NCBI RefSeq assembly: GCF_014836945.1
Contig: NZ_JACSPX010000003.1
Location: 117,156-181,155, forward strand
Direction of reading: 5' to 3'
DNA from: Microbacterium commune
GTDB lineage: Bacteria; Actinomycetota; Actinomycetes; Actinomycetales; Microbacteriaceae
DNA: 64,000 bases
Made by a program: the position numbers and the translations under genes. Below, piece after piece: positions 52,510 through 60,359 of this stretch. The first letter of the stretch is position 1. Every line of letters begins with the position of its first letter. The notes under the pieces are model-generated. The model was not told the DNA's origin. It made no database searches and saw nothing but the letters and a program-made list of their open reading frames with translations.

Positions 52510-52971
52510 ATGACTGACAAGAAGATCAAGCCCGCCGTCCCGCAGTTCACGATCCCGCCGTGGCTCCTCGCGCATGTCTCGGAGGTGAGGGCGTGGGGTC
52601 CAGTGGCCGGTGAGGCGACCACGTGCTGGGTCGAGGGGTGTGAGCGTTCGCCGCATCTGCATGGCCTGTGCCGCCGTCACTACTTCCGCGCGGCGGAGGC
52701 TTGGAAGTTCTCTCGGGAGCGCAAGACCAGCCGGAACCACCGTCCCGGCTCGAAACCGAGGAGGCCAAGCGATGAACAAGCAGACGCCCGAGTGGCTGAT
52801 GTGGGTCGGGCTTGTTGCCCTGCTGCTCGCCGCTCCGGTCGTCGGCGCGGCAGTCGGCACCTGGCTCGGCGCACCGTGATCACTACTCCCGGCGGCTGTC
52901 TGCGTCCCGCCCGGACGCCCTCGACAGCCGCCGGGCTTCACCCCAACACAACCCTGAGGAGGGAACCATGA
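52510..52971 (+). CDS. Small Cys/His zinc protein, C-terminus possibly read-through
   Basis: Up to 153 residues from ATG 52510. Residues 30-60 contain CWVEGCERSPHLHGLCRRHYFRA, in two parts a CxxxxC...CxxHY motif common in phage HNH-like or zinc-binding proteins. After about residue 80 the reading becomes compositionally random and fully overlaps the next small gene, so an original stop has probably been lost. Function unknown. Confidence 0.5.
   Translation: MTDKKIKPAVPQFTIPPWLLAHVSEVRAWGPVAGEATTCWVEGCERSPHLHGLCRRHYFRAAEAWKFSRERKTSRNHRPGSKPRRPSDEQADARVADVGRACCPAARRSGRRRGSRHLARRTVITTPGGCLRPARTPSTAAGLHPNTTLRREP
52772..52879 (+). CDS. Single-helix membrane peptide, 35 aa
   Basis: ATG 52772 with an excellent ribosome site (GAGGAGG, seven-base spacing). 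One hydrophobic helix (WLMWVGLVALLLAAPVVGAA) with short polar ends. Located in another frame within the tail of the preceding gene. Typical of small phage membrane proteins; function unknown. Confidence 0.6.
   Translation: MNKQTPEWLMWVGLVALLLAAPVVGAAVGTWLGAP
52888..52935 (+). terminator. Strong hairpin terminator
   Basis: A 13-bp perfect stem (CCCGGCGGCTGTC / GACAGCCGCCGGG) with an inner GCGTCC/GGACGC stem, starting nine bases after the stop at 52879. Confidence 0.85.
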
Positions 52972-53330
52972 ACACCAGTAACCAGAACGACCGCCACGCG
53001 GAGCAGCTCGCCCGCGACACCCGCCGTGCGAAGCGCGCCCCTGAAATCGCGGCGTGGCTGCGGCTCGGCCCGCTGTACCTCCCCGAGGTCATCGCGCTTC
53101 GACGGGATCGCCTCATGGAGCGCGGACGCAGCCTGGAAGAGGCGGAGTCCTACGCGTCGTCCTCGGTCATGTGGGACCTGCACGCCGTCGCGGGTGTCGG
53201 CGGGCCCGTCCGATACGTCGATGGGCTCCTGTGGCTGAACGAGGACCACCGCGCCGCCATCGACGCCTGGGTTCGCGAAGACGTCGGTCGAGGGATCTCG
53301 TTTGCGCCTGGCGAACGCGACGCAAGATGA
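52968..53330 (+). CDS. Hypothetical protein, 120 aa
   Basis: ATG 52968 follows GAGGAGGG, a strong ribosome site. The protein is soluble, charged and helical (AEQLARDTRRAKRAPEI, RDRLMERGRSLEEAESY) with a C-terminal WVREDVGRGISF. I see no recognisable domain. It is the last plus-strand gene of the island and converges on the lipoprotein. Confidence 0.65.
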   Translation: MNTSNQNDRHAEQLARDTRRAKRAPEIAAWLRLGPLYLPEVIALRRDRLMERGRSLEEAESYASSSVMWDLHAVAGVGGPVRYVDGLLWLNEDHRAAIDAWVREDVGRGISFAPGERDAR

Positions 53331-53335
53331 AGCTG

Positions 53336-53947
53336 TTACTCCATGGACATCAGCGCATCGGTCCAGAGCCAGTTTTCGTCATAGTCGGGATCTCCCGGGC
53401 AATCAACGCCTTGAGCTTCGACTTTCCATTGCACGGGCCCGTCGGCGTAGGGCGACATGTCTGCTGGGAGAGGGACTGTCATGATCAGCTTGTCGCCGTC
53501 GTCAGCGAGGGTGGCATTGGTGATGATGTCGCCGCCGATCACATCGTCGCGCACCACGTACGAGATGGCTTGCTTCTCGTAGTCAGCGCTCAAGAACACG
53601 TATGCCCGGACAGGACCGGCCTCGACGATGAGTCTGGATTTCGGACCGATCGATATCGAGTACGGCTCCGGTGCGCTGAGGGTAAATGGACGCTCAAACT
53701 TGAACGTAACGATCAGACGATGCCCATCGGTAGAAAGCGTCGCGGACTCGAACTCGCTGGGGTTCTCCGCGCTGGCAGTAACGCAGGTGTCACTCATCGT
53801 TTGCGCAACCGTTCCCAGACGCTCCGGTGGCGGCGCTGTTTCACCTTCGTCTATGACGTGCACCTCGATCTCAGGTTCGGGGGCGCACCCGACCACGGAT
53901 ACCAACACGGCCGTCATCAAGAGCCCGGCAGCAAGTCGCGCTCGCAT
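53336..53947 (-). CDS. Predicted lipoprotein of unknown function
   Basis: A 203-residue protein with signal peptide MRARLAAGLLMTAVLVSVVGC; lipobox VSVVGC, lipidated Cys at residue 21. The mature part is acidic with beta-rich segments (HRLIVTFKFERPFTL, YSISIGPKSRLIV) and two Cys (TCVTA, DCPGD) that may form a disulfide. TAGAGT seven bases before the ATG suggests a leaderless start. It is the last complete island gene, next to the right junction. Confidence 0.75.
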   Translation of the reverse strand: MRARLAAGLLMTAVLVSVVGCAPEPEIEVHVIDEGETAPPPERLGTVAQTMSDTCVTASAENPSEFESATLSTDGHRLIVTFKFERPFTLSAPEPYSISIGPKSRLIVEAGPVRAYVFLSADYEKQAISYVVRDDVIGGDIITNATLADDGDKLIMTVPLPADMSPYADGPVQWKVEAQGVDCPGDPDYDENWLWTDALMSME

Positions 53948-53954
53948 GTCCATG

Positions 53955-53960
53955 ACTCTA
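53955..53960 (-). promoter_or_regulatory. -10 box of lipoprotein gene
   Basis: TAGAGT on the minus strand seven bases before ATG 53947; an ATG six bases earlier (53953) would fall before the expected transcription start. Confidence 0.45.
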
Positions 53961-53965
53961 GCCGT

Positions 53966-54128
53966 GGTCAAGGACTCGTTGCTGAAGGGGGCACGGGCGG
54001 GAACGCCCGACGGGGTCTCGGCGCGGGTCACGGTCGCCGCGGTCTGGCATCCGCCGCTCCTCTCGCCGTTCGTGCCCGACGGGGTGCCGCTCGAGGCGAC
54101 GGCGACGAGCCGCACGGCGCTGCGGTGA
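53966..54128 (+). pseudogene. 3' remnant of a TadE/TadF-like pilus gene
   Basis: In the frame ending at TGA 54126-54128 the sequence reads SLLKGARAGTPDGVSARVTV, then WHPPLLSPFVPDGV and ends ATATSRTALR. This VxW-PLL-x-VPDG-x-LEATATSRT pattern is like the C-terminal strand region of Tad pseudopilins, and codon use has returned to the host type. The 5' end is missing at the island junction. Assignment is by pattern and position after tadABC. Confidence 0.5.
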
Positions 54129-54136
54129 GCGGGATG

Positions 54137-55402
54137 TCAGTGCTCGCGTCGCGGCAGGAACTTCGGCGTCCAGACCGCGAAGCCCGCGGCTCCCAGCAGC
54201 GCCACCCCGCCCATCAGCCCCGCCGCGACGGGCAGCGACGCCAATGCGACGACGGACGCGATCACGACCGGAGCGGCCGCGCCCCCGGCATCCGTCAACG
54301 TCCGCCACGCCCCGAGGAACGTCGCGGGATCGGTCTCGGGGGCGAGATCGGCTCCGTAGGTGAGCAGGATGCCACTGGAGAGGCCGTTGCCGAGTCCGAG
54401 CACCGCGGCCATCAGCGCGAACCACATCGTCGCCTGATCCAGATCATGCGTGAACGACAGGGCGATGAGCCCGGCACCCATCAGCAGCATCGCGGGAAGC
54501 GCCGCCCAGATGCGGCCGAACCGGTCCATCACCTGGCCGCTCGCGTAGAACAGCGCGAAGTCGATGGCGCCGGAGACGCCCACGACGATGGCGATCGTGC
54601 TGGCATCGAGCCCGAGCGACACCCCCCACAGCGGCACGATCACCTGGCGTGCCGATCGCACCGCCGACAGCGCCGCGGCGGAGAGGCCGAGGCGCATCAG
54701 CACACCGCGGTAGTACGAGATGGTCTCGAGCACGCCGTAGCGATCGCGGGTGGGGATCGACCCGGTGACGACCTCGCCGGAGTCCTCTGCGACCGCAGCG
54801 CCGGTCGGCTTGAGCAGCACCGGGCTGCTCTTCTCAGGGTCGGGGCCGAACAGCACGAGCGGCACGATCGCCGCGCAGCAGACGATCAGCGCCCAGATCG
54901 TCGACTGCTCCGACCCGGTCAGCTGGATCAGCGCGGCGGCGACGAACGGCCCGATGAAGACGCCGAAGCGGAAGCTGCCGCCCAGCAGCGACAGCGCCCT
55001 GGCGCGGAACCGCGGTGGCACCCGGGTCGTCATGAAGGCGTGCCTGGCCAGACCGAAGGCGGCGGCGCAGAAGCCCAGCACGAACACCGATGCGGCGAAC
55101 AGCGCGAGGTGCTCGGCGAGCAACATCCCGACGCCCGCGGCGATCGACAGCACACCTGCGACGACCATCGTGACCCGCTCGCCGACCTTCGCGACCAGCG
55201 CGCCGGCGGGCAGGTTGCCGCACAGCTGGCCGATCACGAGCGCAGCGGCCACGAGCGCCGCCAGCGACACGTCGGCGCCGAGTCGCGTCGCGATCACGGG
55301 GATCAGGGGGATGACCGCGCCCTCGCCCAGCGAGAAGAGCACCGTCGGCGCGTAGACCATAGGCCCGAACCGTCTCAGGACACCCGCCGCACTCTCGCTC
55401 AC
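54137..55402 (-). CDS. Major facilitator superfamily transporter
   Basis: A 421-residue protein with 12 predicted helices in two halves around a charged cytoplasmic loop (DPEKSSPVLLKPTG...TRDRYG). The N-half contains LVIGQLCGNLPAGALVAKVGERV, with the MFS motif A-like GxLxxKxGER, and the C-half GQVMDRFGRIWAALPAMLL. Drug or metabolite exporter; substrate unknown. GTG 55402 is chosen because TAGCGT (55410-55415) lies seven bases upstream. Confidence 0.85.
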   Translation of the reverse strand: MSESAAGVLRRFGPMVYAPTVLFSLGEGAVIPLIPVIATRLGADVSLAALVAAALVIGQLCGNLPAGALVAKVGERVTMVVAGVLSIAAGVGMLLAEHLALFAASVFVLGFCAAAFGLARHAFMTTRVPPRFRARALSLLGGSFRFGVFIGPFVAAALIQLTGSEQSTIWALIVCCAAIVPLVLFGPDPEKSSPVLLKPTGAAVAEDSGEVVTGSIPTRDRYGVLETISYYRGVLMRLGLSAAALSAVRSARQVIVPLWGVSLGLDASTIAIVVGVSGAIDFALFYASGQVMDRFGRIWAALPAMLLMGAGLIALSFTHDLDQATMWFALMAAVLGLGNGLSSGILLTYGADLAPETDPATFLGAWRTLTDAGGAAAPVVIASVVALASLPVAAGLMGGVALLGAAGFAVWTPKFLPRREH

Positions 55403-55409
55403 ACCGCTC

Positions 55410-55415
55410 ACGCTA
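55410..55415 (-). promoter_or_regulatory. -10 box of MFS gene
   Basis: TAGCGT on the minus strand seven bases before GTG 55402. The in-frame GTG at 55411 overlaps this box and so is unlikely to be the start. Confidence 0.45.
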
Positions 55416-55479
55416 GCCCGGCCCGCTGCCGCCGAACGGCAGGACATACCGCGGTCAGGGAAGCGCGTCCGCGGCGCGA

Positions 55480-55485
55480 TAAGGT
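55480..55485 (+). promoter_or_regulatory. -10 box of prfB
   Basis: TAAGGT eight bases before the ATG at 55494. Confidence 0.4.
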
Positions 55486-55493
55486 GGACTGCC

Positions 55494-56603
55494 ATGTTCG
55501 AACTCGATCTCTCCGCCGACATACAGGCCCTGCGACACACCTTCGGCGACATCCGCGAGGTCGTCGACGTCACCTCCCTGCGCGAGGACATCGCGCGACT
55601 CAGCGAGGAAGCGGGCGCCCCCGACCTCTGGGACGATCCCGAGAAGGCGCAGAAGGTGACCAGCGCGCTCAGCCACAAGCAGGCCGACCTCAAGCGCATC
55701 ACCGAGGTCGAGCGCCGACTGGACGACCTCGACGTCCTCATCGAACTCGCCAACGAGATGCAGGATGACGACTCCGCCGCCGAGGCGCGCGCCGAGCTCG
55801 ACTCGCTCACGCAGACCATCAACCAGCTCGAGGTGCAGACGCTTCTGGACGGCGAGTACGACGATCGCAACGCGATCATCACCATCCGCTCGGGTGCCGG
55901 CGGCGACGACGCCACCGACTTCGCCGAGATGCTCATGCGCATGTACCTGCGCTGGGCCGAGCAGCACGGCTACCCGGTGAAGGTGATGGACACCTCGTAC
56001 GCCGAGGGCGCCGGCATCAAGTCGGCGACGTTCGAGATCACCGCCCCCTACGCGTTCGGCACGCTGTCGGTCGAGGCCGGCACGCACCGACTGGCGCGGA
56101 TCAGCCCGTTCGGTTCGGCCGACAAGCGGCAGACCTCGTTCGCCGCGGTCGAGGTCATCCCCCTCATGGAGGAGGCCACCGAGGTCGAGATCCCCGAGAA
56201 CGACCTGCGCGTCGACGTGTTCCGGTCCTCCGGTCCGGGCGGGCAGTCGGTGAACACGACCGACTCGGCCGTGCGCCTGACCCACCTTCCCACCGGCATC
56301 GTCATCTCGATGCAGAACGAGAAGTCGCAGATCCAGAACCGCGCCGCCGCCATGCGTCTGCTGCAGACCCGCCTGCTGCTGCTGCAGCGGGAGCAGGAGG
56401 CGGCGAAGAAGAAGGAGCTCGCGGGCAACATCACCGCCAGCTGGGGCGATCAGATGCGCTCGTACTTCCTCTACGGCCAGCAGCTGGTCAAGGACCTGCG
56501 CACCGGCCACGAGTCCGGCAACCCGGCCAGCGTCTTCGACGGAGACCTCGACGACTTCATCTCGGCGGGCATCCGCTGGCGCAAGCGCAAGGAAGAGGAC
56601 TGA
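55494..56603 (+). CDS. prfB: Peptide chain release factor 2
   Basis: A 369-residue RF2 terminating at UGA and UAA. The stop-codon recognition tripeptide SPF is at about residue 204 (ARISPFGSADKRQTSF) and the peptidyl-tRNA hydrolysis motif GGQ at about residue 250 (SSGPGGQSVNTT). The gene is one continuous frame from ATG, without the in-frame UGA and slippery site used for autoregulatory frameshifting in E. coli. First gene of the conserved prfB-ftsE-ftsX-smpB order. Confidence 0.97.
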   Translation: MFELDLSADIQALRHTFGDIREVVDVTSLREDIARLSEEAGAPDLWDDPEKAQKVTSALSHKQADLKRITEVERRLDDLDVLIELANEMQDDDSAAEARAELDSLTQTINQLEVQTLLDGEYDDRNAIITIRSGAGGDDATDFAEMLMRMYLRWAEQHGYPVKVMDTSYAEGAGIKSATFEITAPYAFGTLSVEAGTHRLARISPFGSADKRQTSFAAVEVIPLMEEATEVEIPENDLRVDVFRSSGPGGQSVNTTDSAVRLTHLPTGIVISMQNEKSQIQNRAAAMRLLQTRLLLLQREQEAAKKKELAGNITASWGDQMRSYFLYGQQLVKDLRTGHESGNPASVFDGDLDDFISAGIRWRKRKEED

Positions 56604-56620
56604 TCCTCGCCTGACATGAG

Positions 56621-56653
56621 GACGGGCCCGGGAGCGCTGCTCCCGGGCCCGTC
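56621..56653 (+). terminator. prfB terminator
   Basis: A 15-bp perfect stem (GACGGGCCCGGGAGC with its complement) and a three-base loop, 17 bases after the prfB stop, followed by TTCGTC. It also faces the convergent DUF2510 gene. Confidence 0.9.
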
Positions 56654-56668
56654 TTCGTCACTGCGGCG

Positions 56669-57712
56669 TCACTGGCTGCACGTGCCCGCAGCCTCGGCGA
56701 ACGTCGACGCGAAGTCCAGTCCGTCCGCCGGATCGGTGAAGTCCGTGCTGCCGGCGGCGACCATCTGCAGGGCCTCATCGCTCATCTCCGACGCGTAGAA
56801 CGCGTCACCCAGGCAGAGCAGGAGATCATCGGGGAAGCCGCCCGCACCGGACTCGTCGACGATCGTCTCCAGTCCCGTCGCCAGCTCCTGCGCCGACGGG
56901 CGCTCGCCGCCGGCATCGGGCGCGGTCGTCTCCTCGTCGTACGGCTCGTCCGATGCGTACGGCTCGTCGGTGGCGTACGGGTCGTCGGACGACTCCCATG
57001 AGTTATCGGCGAGGGTCGTGAAGAGGGTGACGCTGAGCACGATCGTGGCGACGACGCCCATCACGATCGACAGGACCAGACCGGCGATGCCCGGCCACTT
57101 CGCGGTGTTCTTGATGAACAGCGCGATGATCGACACGACGAACGCGCCGAAGAGCAGGAACGATCCGATGCCGAAGGTGATGAGACCAGGGACGCAGGCG
57201 ATGATGCCGCCGATGACCGCGAGCCCGAGGCCGACGTATCCGAGCACGGGGGTCTTGCGCGGTCCGGCATCGGGTGCCGGGTAGGCGCCGCCGTACCCTG
57301 CCGCGCCGCCGTAGGGTGCGGGTGCGGCGTAGGCGTTCTGCGCATCGCCGCCGCCGGCGCCGGGATAGCCCTGCTGACCGTAGCCGCCCTGGCCGTACGC
57401 ATTCTGGCCGTACGCGTCCTGGCCGTACGCCGGCGCGTCGCCGAACCCGCTCTGCGGATAGCCGTCCGGCGTGACCGCGGGGTAGGCCTCGGTCGGCTGG
57501 GTGGCCTCGGTCGCGCCCGGCGCGACCGGCGGGATGTATTCGCTGTGCGGCTCGCCGGATGCACCGGCATCCGGCGTCACGTCGTCACCCGCAGTCGACT
57601 CCGACGGCGCGGCTGCCGGGCTCTCCGGGGCGTAGTGCTCGGTCCACTGCTCGCCGTCCCACCAGCGCTGGCGCCCCGATCCGTCGTCATACCATCCTGC
57701 GGGAACGCTCAT
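56669..57712 (-). CDS. DUF2510 membrane protein with Gly/Tyr/Gln-rich linker
   Basis: A 347-residue protein. Residues 1-30: DUF2510 (PAGWYDDGSGRQRWWDGEQWTEHY). Residues 90-150: low-complexity repeats of the GYGQ/AYGQ type. Residues 155-230: two to three transmembrane helices of DUF4190 type (LGYVGLGLAVIGGIIACVPG, FLLFGAFVVSIIALFIK). The extracytoplasmic C-terminus is acidic with a paired Cys (LLCLGDAFY...GTCSQ). Function unknown; such proteins are common in Micrococcales. Inserted between prfB and ftsE on the opposite strand. Confidence 0.85.
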   Translation of the reverse strand: MSVPAGWYDDGSGRQRWWDGEQWTEHYAPESPAAAPSESTAGDDVTPDAGASGEPHSEYIPPVAPGATEATQPTEAYPAVTPDGYPQSGFGDAPAYGQDAYGQNAYGQGGYGQQGYPGAGGGDAQNAYAAPAPYGGAAGYGGAYPAPDAGPRKTPVLGYVGLGLAVIGGIIACVPGLITFGIGSFLLFGAFVVSIIALFIKNTAKWPGIAGLVLSIVMGVVATIVLSVTLFTTLADNSWESSDDPYATDEPYASDEPYDEETTAPDAGGERPSAQELATGLETIVDESGAGGFPDDLLLCLGDAFYASEMSDEALQMVAAGSTDFTDPADGLDFASTFAEAAGTCSQ

Positions 57713-57859
57713 GGCCTTCTCCTCGTCTTCGTCTGCGCCGTCGGCCGGAGCCGCGCGACCTGCTCTCGTGACGCATGCGCGCCCTTACGTGTATATCAGT
57801 CGCGATCGACGGGAACGGGCCGGGGGAGTGTCGCTGGCAGCGCTGGCCCGGCCCGCGCC

Positions 57860-57865
57860 TAGGCT
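57860..57865 (+). promoter_or_regulatory. -10 box of ftsEX
   Basis: TAGGCT ending nine bases before ATG 57875 and only three before ATG 57869, which favours the later ATG. Confidence 0.4.
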
Positions 57866-57874
57866 CGTATGGCC

Positions 57875-58909
57875 ATGATCCGGTTCGAGAACGTCACAAA
57901 GCGCTATCGCGGCACGAAGCGCCCCGCACTGTCAGAAGTCGACTTCAACGTCGACGCGGGGGAGTTCGTCTTCCTCGTCGGAGCCTCCGGCTCCGGCAAG
58001 TCGACGTGCCTGCGGCTGATCCTCCGAGAGGACGTCCCCTCCGCCGGCCGCGTGGCCGTGCTCGGCCGCGACCTCCGCTCACTCGCCAACCGCAAGGTGC
58101 CGTATTTCCGGCGCCACATCGGATCGGTGTTCCAGGACTTCCGTCTGCTGCCGTCGAAGACGGTCGCGCAGAACGTGGCGTTCTCGCTTCAGGTGATCGG
58201 CTCGTCGCGCGGTTTCATCCAGCAGGCGGTGCCCGAGGCGCTCGCGCTGGTGGGTCTCGACGGCAAGGCGAAGCGGATGCCGCACGAGCTCTCCGGCGGC
58301 GAGCAGCAGCGCGTCGCGATCGCGCGGGCCATCGTCAACCGGCCGAAGGTTCTGCTCGCCGACGAGCCCACCGGAAACCTCGATCCGGCGACGTCGGTGG
58401 GCATCATGCAGCTGCTGACCCGCATCAACGCCGGCGGCACGACGGTGGTCATGGCGACGCACGAGGCGGCGTTCGTCGACCAGATGCAGCGACGTGTCAT
58501 CGAGCTCAAGGGCGGCGAGATGGTCCGCGACGAGGTGGGCGGCGGCTACGGCGACACCTCCAGCATCCCGCGCCTCACGCCGGAGGCCGTGCCAGGGGCT
58601 GCGGCCGCCGCGGCGCTCACCGCGGTGCAGGAGATCCAGCGCGAGACGATCACCGGCGTCGTGCCGACGCCCCCGGCCGAGCAGCCGGCGACCGCCCGTC
58701 CGGCAGCCGCTCAGGATGCCGTGGAGCCGAGCGCGCAGGGTGCCCCGTGGCCGCCCGCCGTGGCCACCCCGCCCGAGGAGCGGGCGACGGCTGCGGGTCC
58801 GCGAACCACCCCGATCGTGATCCCGGAGGTGGAGGTCGCCGAACTCGGCATGGCCGACCGGCTCGGCCTCTCGCGTGACGACGACGAGGAAGTGGGCCCG
58901 ACCTCATGA
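57875..58909 (+). CDS. ftsE: Cell division ATPase FtsE with long C-terminal tail
   Basis: A 344-residue ABC ATPase ([11 protein letters not shown] start). Walker [14 protein letters not shown] at about residue 36, signature [15 protein letters not shown], Walker [13 protein letters not shown], switch His in ATHEAAF. The ABC domain ends at about residue 225; the remaining 115 residues are Pro/Ala/Thr-rich and acidic at the end (DDDEEV), a disordered tail absent from E. coli FtsE. With FtsX it activates septal peptidoglycan hydrolases. An ATG six bases upstream is the alternative start. Confidence 0.95.
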   Translation: MIRFENVTKRYRGTKRPALSEVDFNVDAGEFVFLVGASGSGKSTCLRLILREDVPSAGRVAVLGRDLRSLANRKVPYFRRHIGSVFQDFRLLPSKTVAQNVAFSLQVIGSSRGFIQQAVPEALALVGLDGKAKRMPHELSGGEQQRVAIARAIVNRPKVLLADEPTGNLDPATSVGIMQLLTRINAGGTTVVMATHEAAFVDQMQRRVIELKGGEMVRDEVGGGYGDTSSIPRLTPEAVPGAAAAAALTAVQEIQRETITGVVPTPPAEQPATARPAAAQDAVEPSAQGAPWPPAVATPPEERATAAGPRTTPIVIPEVEVAELGMADRLGLSRDDDEEVGPTS

Positions 58910-59820
58910 ACTTCGGACTCATCGTCGGCGAGGCCCTGATCGGCCTCCGCCGCAACATCTCCATGGTCATCTCGGTGGTCCTGGTGACCTTCGTCTCGCT
59001 GACGTTCGTCGGCGCGGCCATCCTCATGCAGACGCAGATCCAGACGATGCGCGGCTACTGGGGTGAGAAGGCGGAGGTAACCATCTACATGTGCTCGCCG
59101 CTGTCGACGTCGCAGAACTGCACGTCGGATCAGGCGACCGAGGAGCAGATCGCCACGGTCAAGGACGATCTCGCGGGGCCCGCGCTGAAACCGCTGATCA
59201 GCGAGGTCGCTTTCGACGACAAGGAGACGACGTACCAGAACTGGGTCGAGCGCTTCGGCGAGGAGCAGGCGAACGCGTTCGGCGTCGAGAACATGGGCGT
59301 GGCGTTCCGCGTGACCATGAAGGATCCGCAGCAGTCGCGCGTGCTCACCGAGGCGTTCTCGGGAGTCGCCGGCGTCGACGAGGTGCAGGATCAGCGTCGA
59401 CTGCTCGATCCGCTGTTCTCCGCGCTCACCGTCGCGACGTACATCGCGGTCGGTGTCGCGGCCCTCATGCTGATCGCCGCCGTGCTGCTCATCGCCACGA
59501 CCATCCGGCTCTCGGCGTACGCACGCCGGAAGGAGATCGGCATCATGCGCCTGGTCGGCGCGTCGAATCGATCGATCCAGACGCCGTTCGTGCTCGAGGG
59601 CGTCTTCGCCGCGTTCCTCGGATCGGTGTTCGCCAGCGCGGCTGTGCTGGCGGGAGTGAAGTTCGGCGTCGAGGGATACCTCGCCGAGCGGGTGCCGTTC
59701 ATGCGCCCGCTGGTCGACATGCAGGACGCCGTCTTCGTCGTGCCCGTGCTCATCGGCATCGGCGTCGTGCTGGCGGCCCTGTCGGCCGGCTTCGCGATCC
59801 GGCGGTGGCTGCGCACCTGA
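58906..59820 (+). CDS. ftsX: Cell division protein FtsX
   Basis: A 304-residue four-helix membrane protein coupled to ftsE by ATGA. The first helix (about 22-45) is followed by a 125-residue extracellular domain with two Cys (YMCSPL, NCTSDQ) that likely form a disulfide, then three C-terminal helices with RRKEIGIMRLVGASN, the FtsX signature. It passes the FtsE signal to RipC-type hydrolases outside the cell. Confidence 0.96.
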   Translation: MNFGLIVGEALIGLRRNISMVISVVLVTFVSLTFVGAAILMQTQIQTMRGYWGEKAEVTIYMCSPLSTSQNCTSDQATEEQIATVKDDLAGPALKPLISEVAFDDKETTYQNWVERFGEEQANAFGVENMGVAFRVTMKDPQQSRVLTEAFSGVAGVDEVQDQRRLLDPLFSALTVATYIAVGVAALMLIAAVLLIATTIRLSAYARRKEIGIMRLVGASNRSIQTPFVLEGVFAAFLGSVFASAAVLAGVKFGVEGYLAERVPFMRPLVDMQDAVFVVPVLIGIGVVLAALSAGFAIRRWLRT

Positions 59821-59844
59821 CCCGTCGAGGGGTGCGGTAACCGA

Positions 59845-59850
59845 TAGGGT
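59845..59850 (+). promoter_or_regulatory. -10 box of smpB
   Basis: TAGGGT 29 bases before the smpB ATG. Unlike most neighbours this leaves a short leader with a proper AGGAGAAG ribosome site. Confidence 0.45.
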
Positions 59851-59879
59851 TGAGGGCTGTCTGTCGTCAGGAGAAGAAC

Positions 59880-60356
59880 ATGCCCAGGGAACGCGGGGAG
59901 AAGGTCGTCGCGACCAACCGACGCGCGCGTCACGATTACAACCTCGAGAAGTCATACGAGGCGGGTCTGGTGCTCACCGGCACCGAGGTCAAGTCCCTGC
60001 GCCAGGGGCGCGCGAACCTCAGCGACGGCTACGCGTACGTGAAGGGCGGCGAAGCTTTCCTCGACGCGGTGCACATCCCGGAGTACTCCCAGGGGCACTG
60101 GACGAACCACTCCGCCAAGCGCATCCGCAAGCTGCTGCTGCACAAGGACGAGATCCGCAAGCTCGAGCACGCCGTCTCCGCTGGCGGCTACACCCTCATC
60201 CCGCTGAAGCTGTACTTCTCGGACGGCCGCGCGAAGGTCGAGATCGCACTCGCGAAGGGCAAGAAGGAGTACGACAAGCGGCAGACCCTGCGCGAGCGCC
60301 AGGACACGCGCGAGGCCGAGCGCGCCATGCGCCTGCGCAACCGCGTGGGGGAGTAG
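59880..60356 (+). CDS. smpB: SsrA-binding protein SmpB
   Basis: A 158-residue tmRNA partner for ribosome rescue. [38 protein letters not shown] (in part), [28 protein letters not shown] in pieces and the basic C-terminal tail are diagnostic. ATG 59880 follows AGGAGAAG. No tmRNA gene is seen immediately downstream. Confidence 0.97.
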   Translation: MPRERGEKVVATNRRARHDYNLEKSYEAGLVLTGTEVKSLRQGRANLSDGYAYVKGGEAFLDAVHIPEYSQGHWTNHSAKRIRKLLLHKDEIRKLEHAVSAGGYTLIPLKLYFSDGRAKVEIALAKGKKEYDKRQTLRERQDTREAERAMRLRNRVGE

Positions 60357-60359
60357 CGG

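Larger units (their letters stand above)
43470..53965. mobile_element. Integrated foreign island (decayed phage/plasmid element) replacing part of the tad locus
   Basis: Between the broken tadC and the tail of a TadE-like gene lie about 10.5 kb of lower-GC DNA whose genes differ in codon use from the flanks. It carries small Cys-pair phage-type proteins, an EcoRI-family methyltransferase/DUF262-HNH/DUF3800 operon, a structured RNA, a frameshifted primase-polymerase/ATPase and origin-like repeats. No integrase, capsid, portal or terminase large subunit is visible and no direct repeat marks the ends. Both host genes at the ends are truncated, so the insertion deleted host DNA. Confidence 0.8.

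Noticed and set aside
55494..55600. Programmed +1 frameshift in prfB
   Set aside because: The gene is one uninterrupted frame from its ATG; there is no early in-frame TGA or CTTT slippery site.
53054..55768. A 904-codon open frame on the plus strand across the right island junction and the MFS gene
   Set aside because: Arg/His/Asp-rich composition is that of an antisense shadow in GC-rich DNA; the minus strand encodes a clear lipoprotein and an MFS transporter over the same span.
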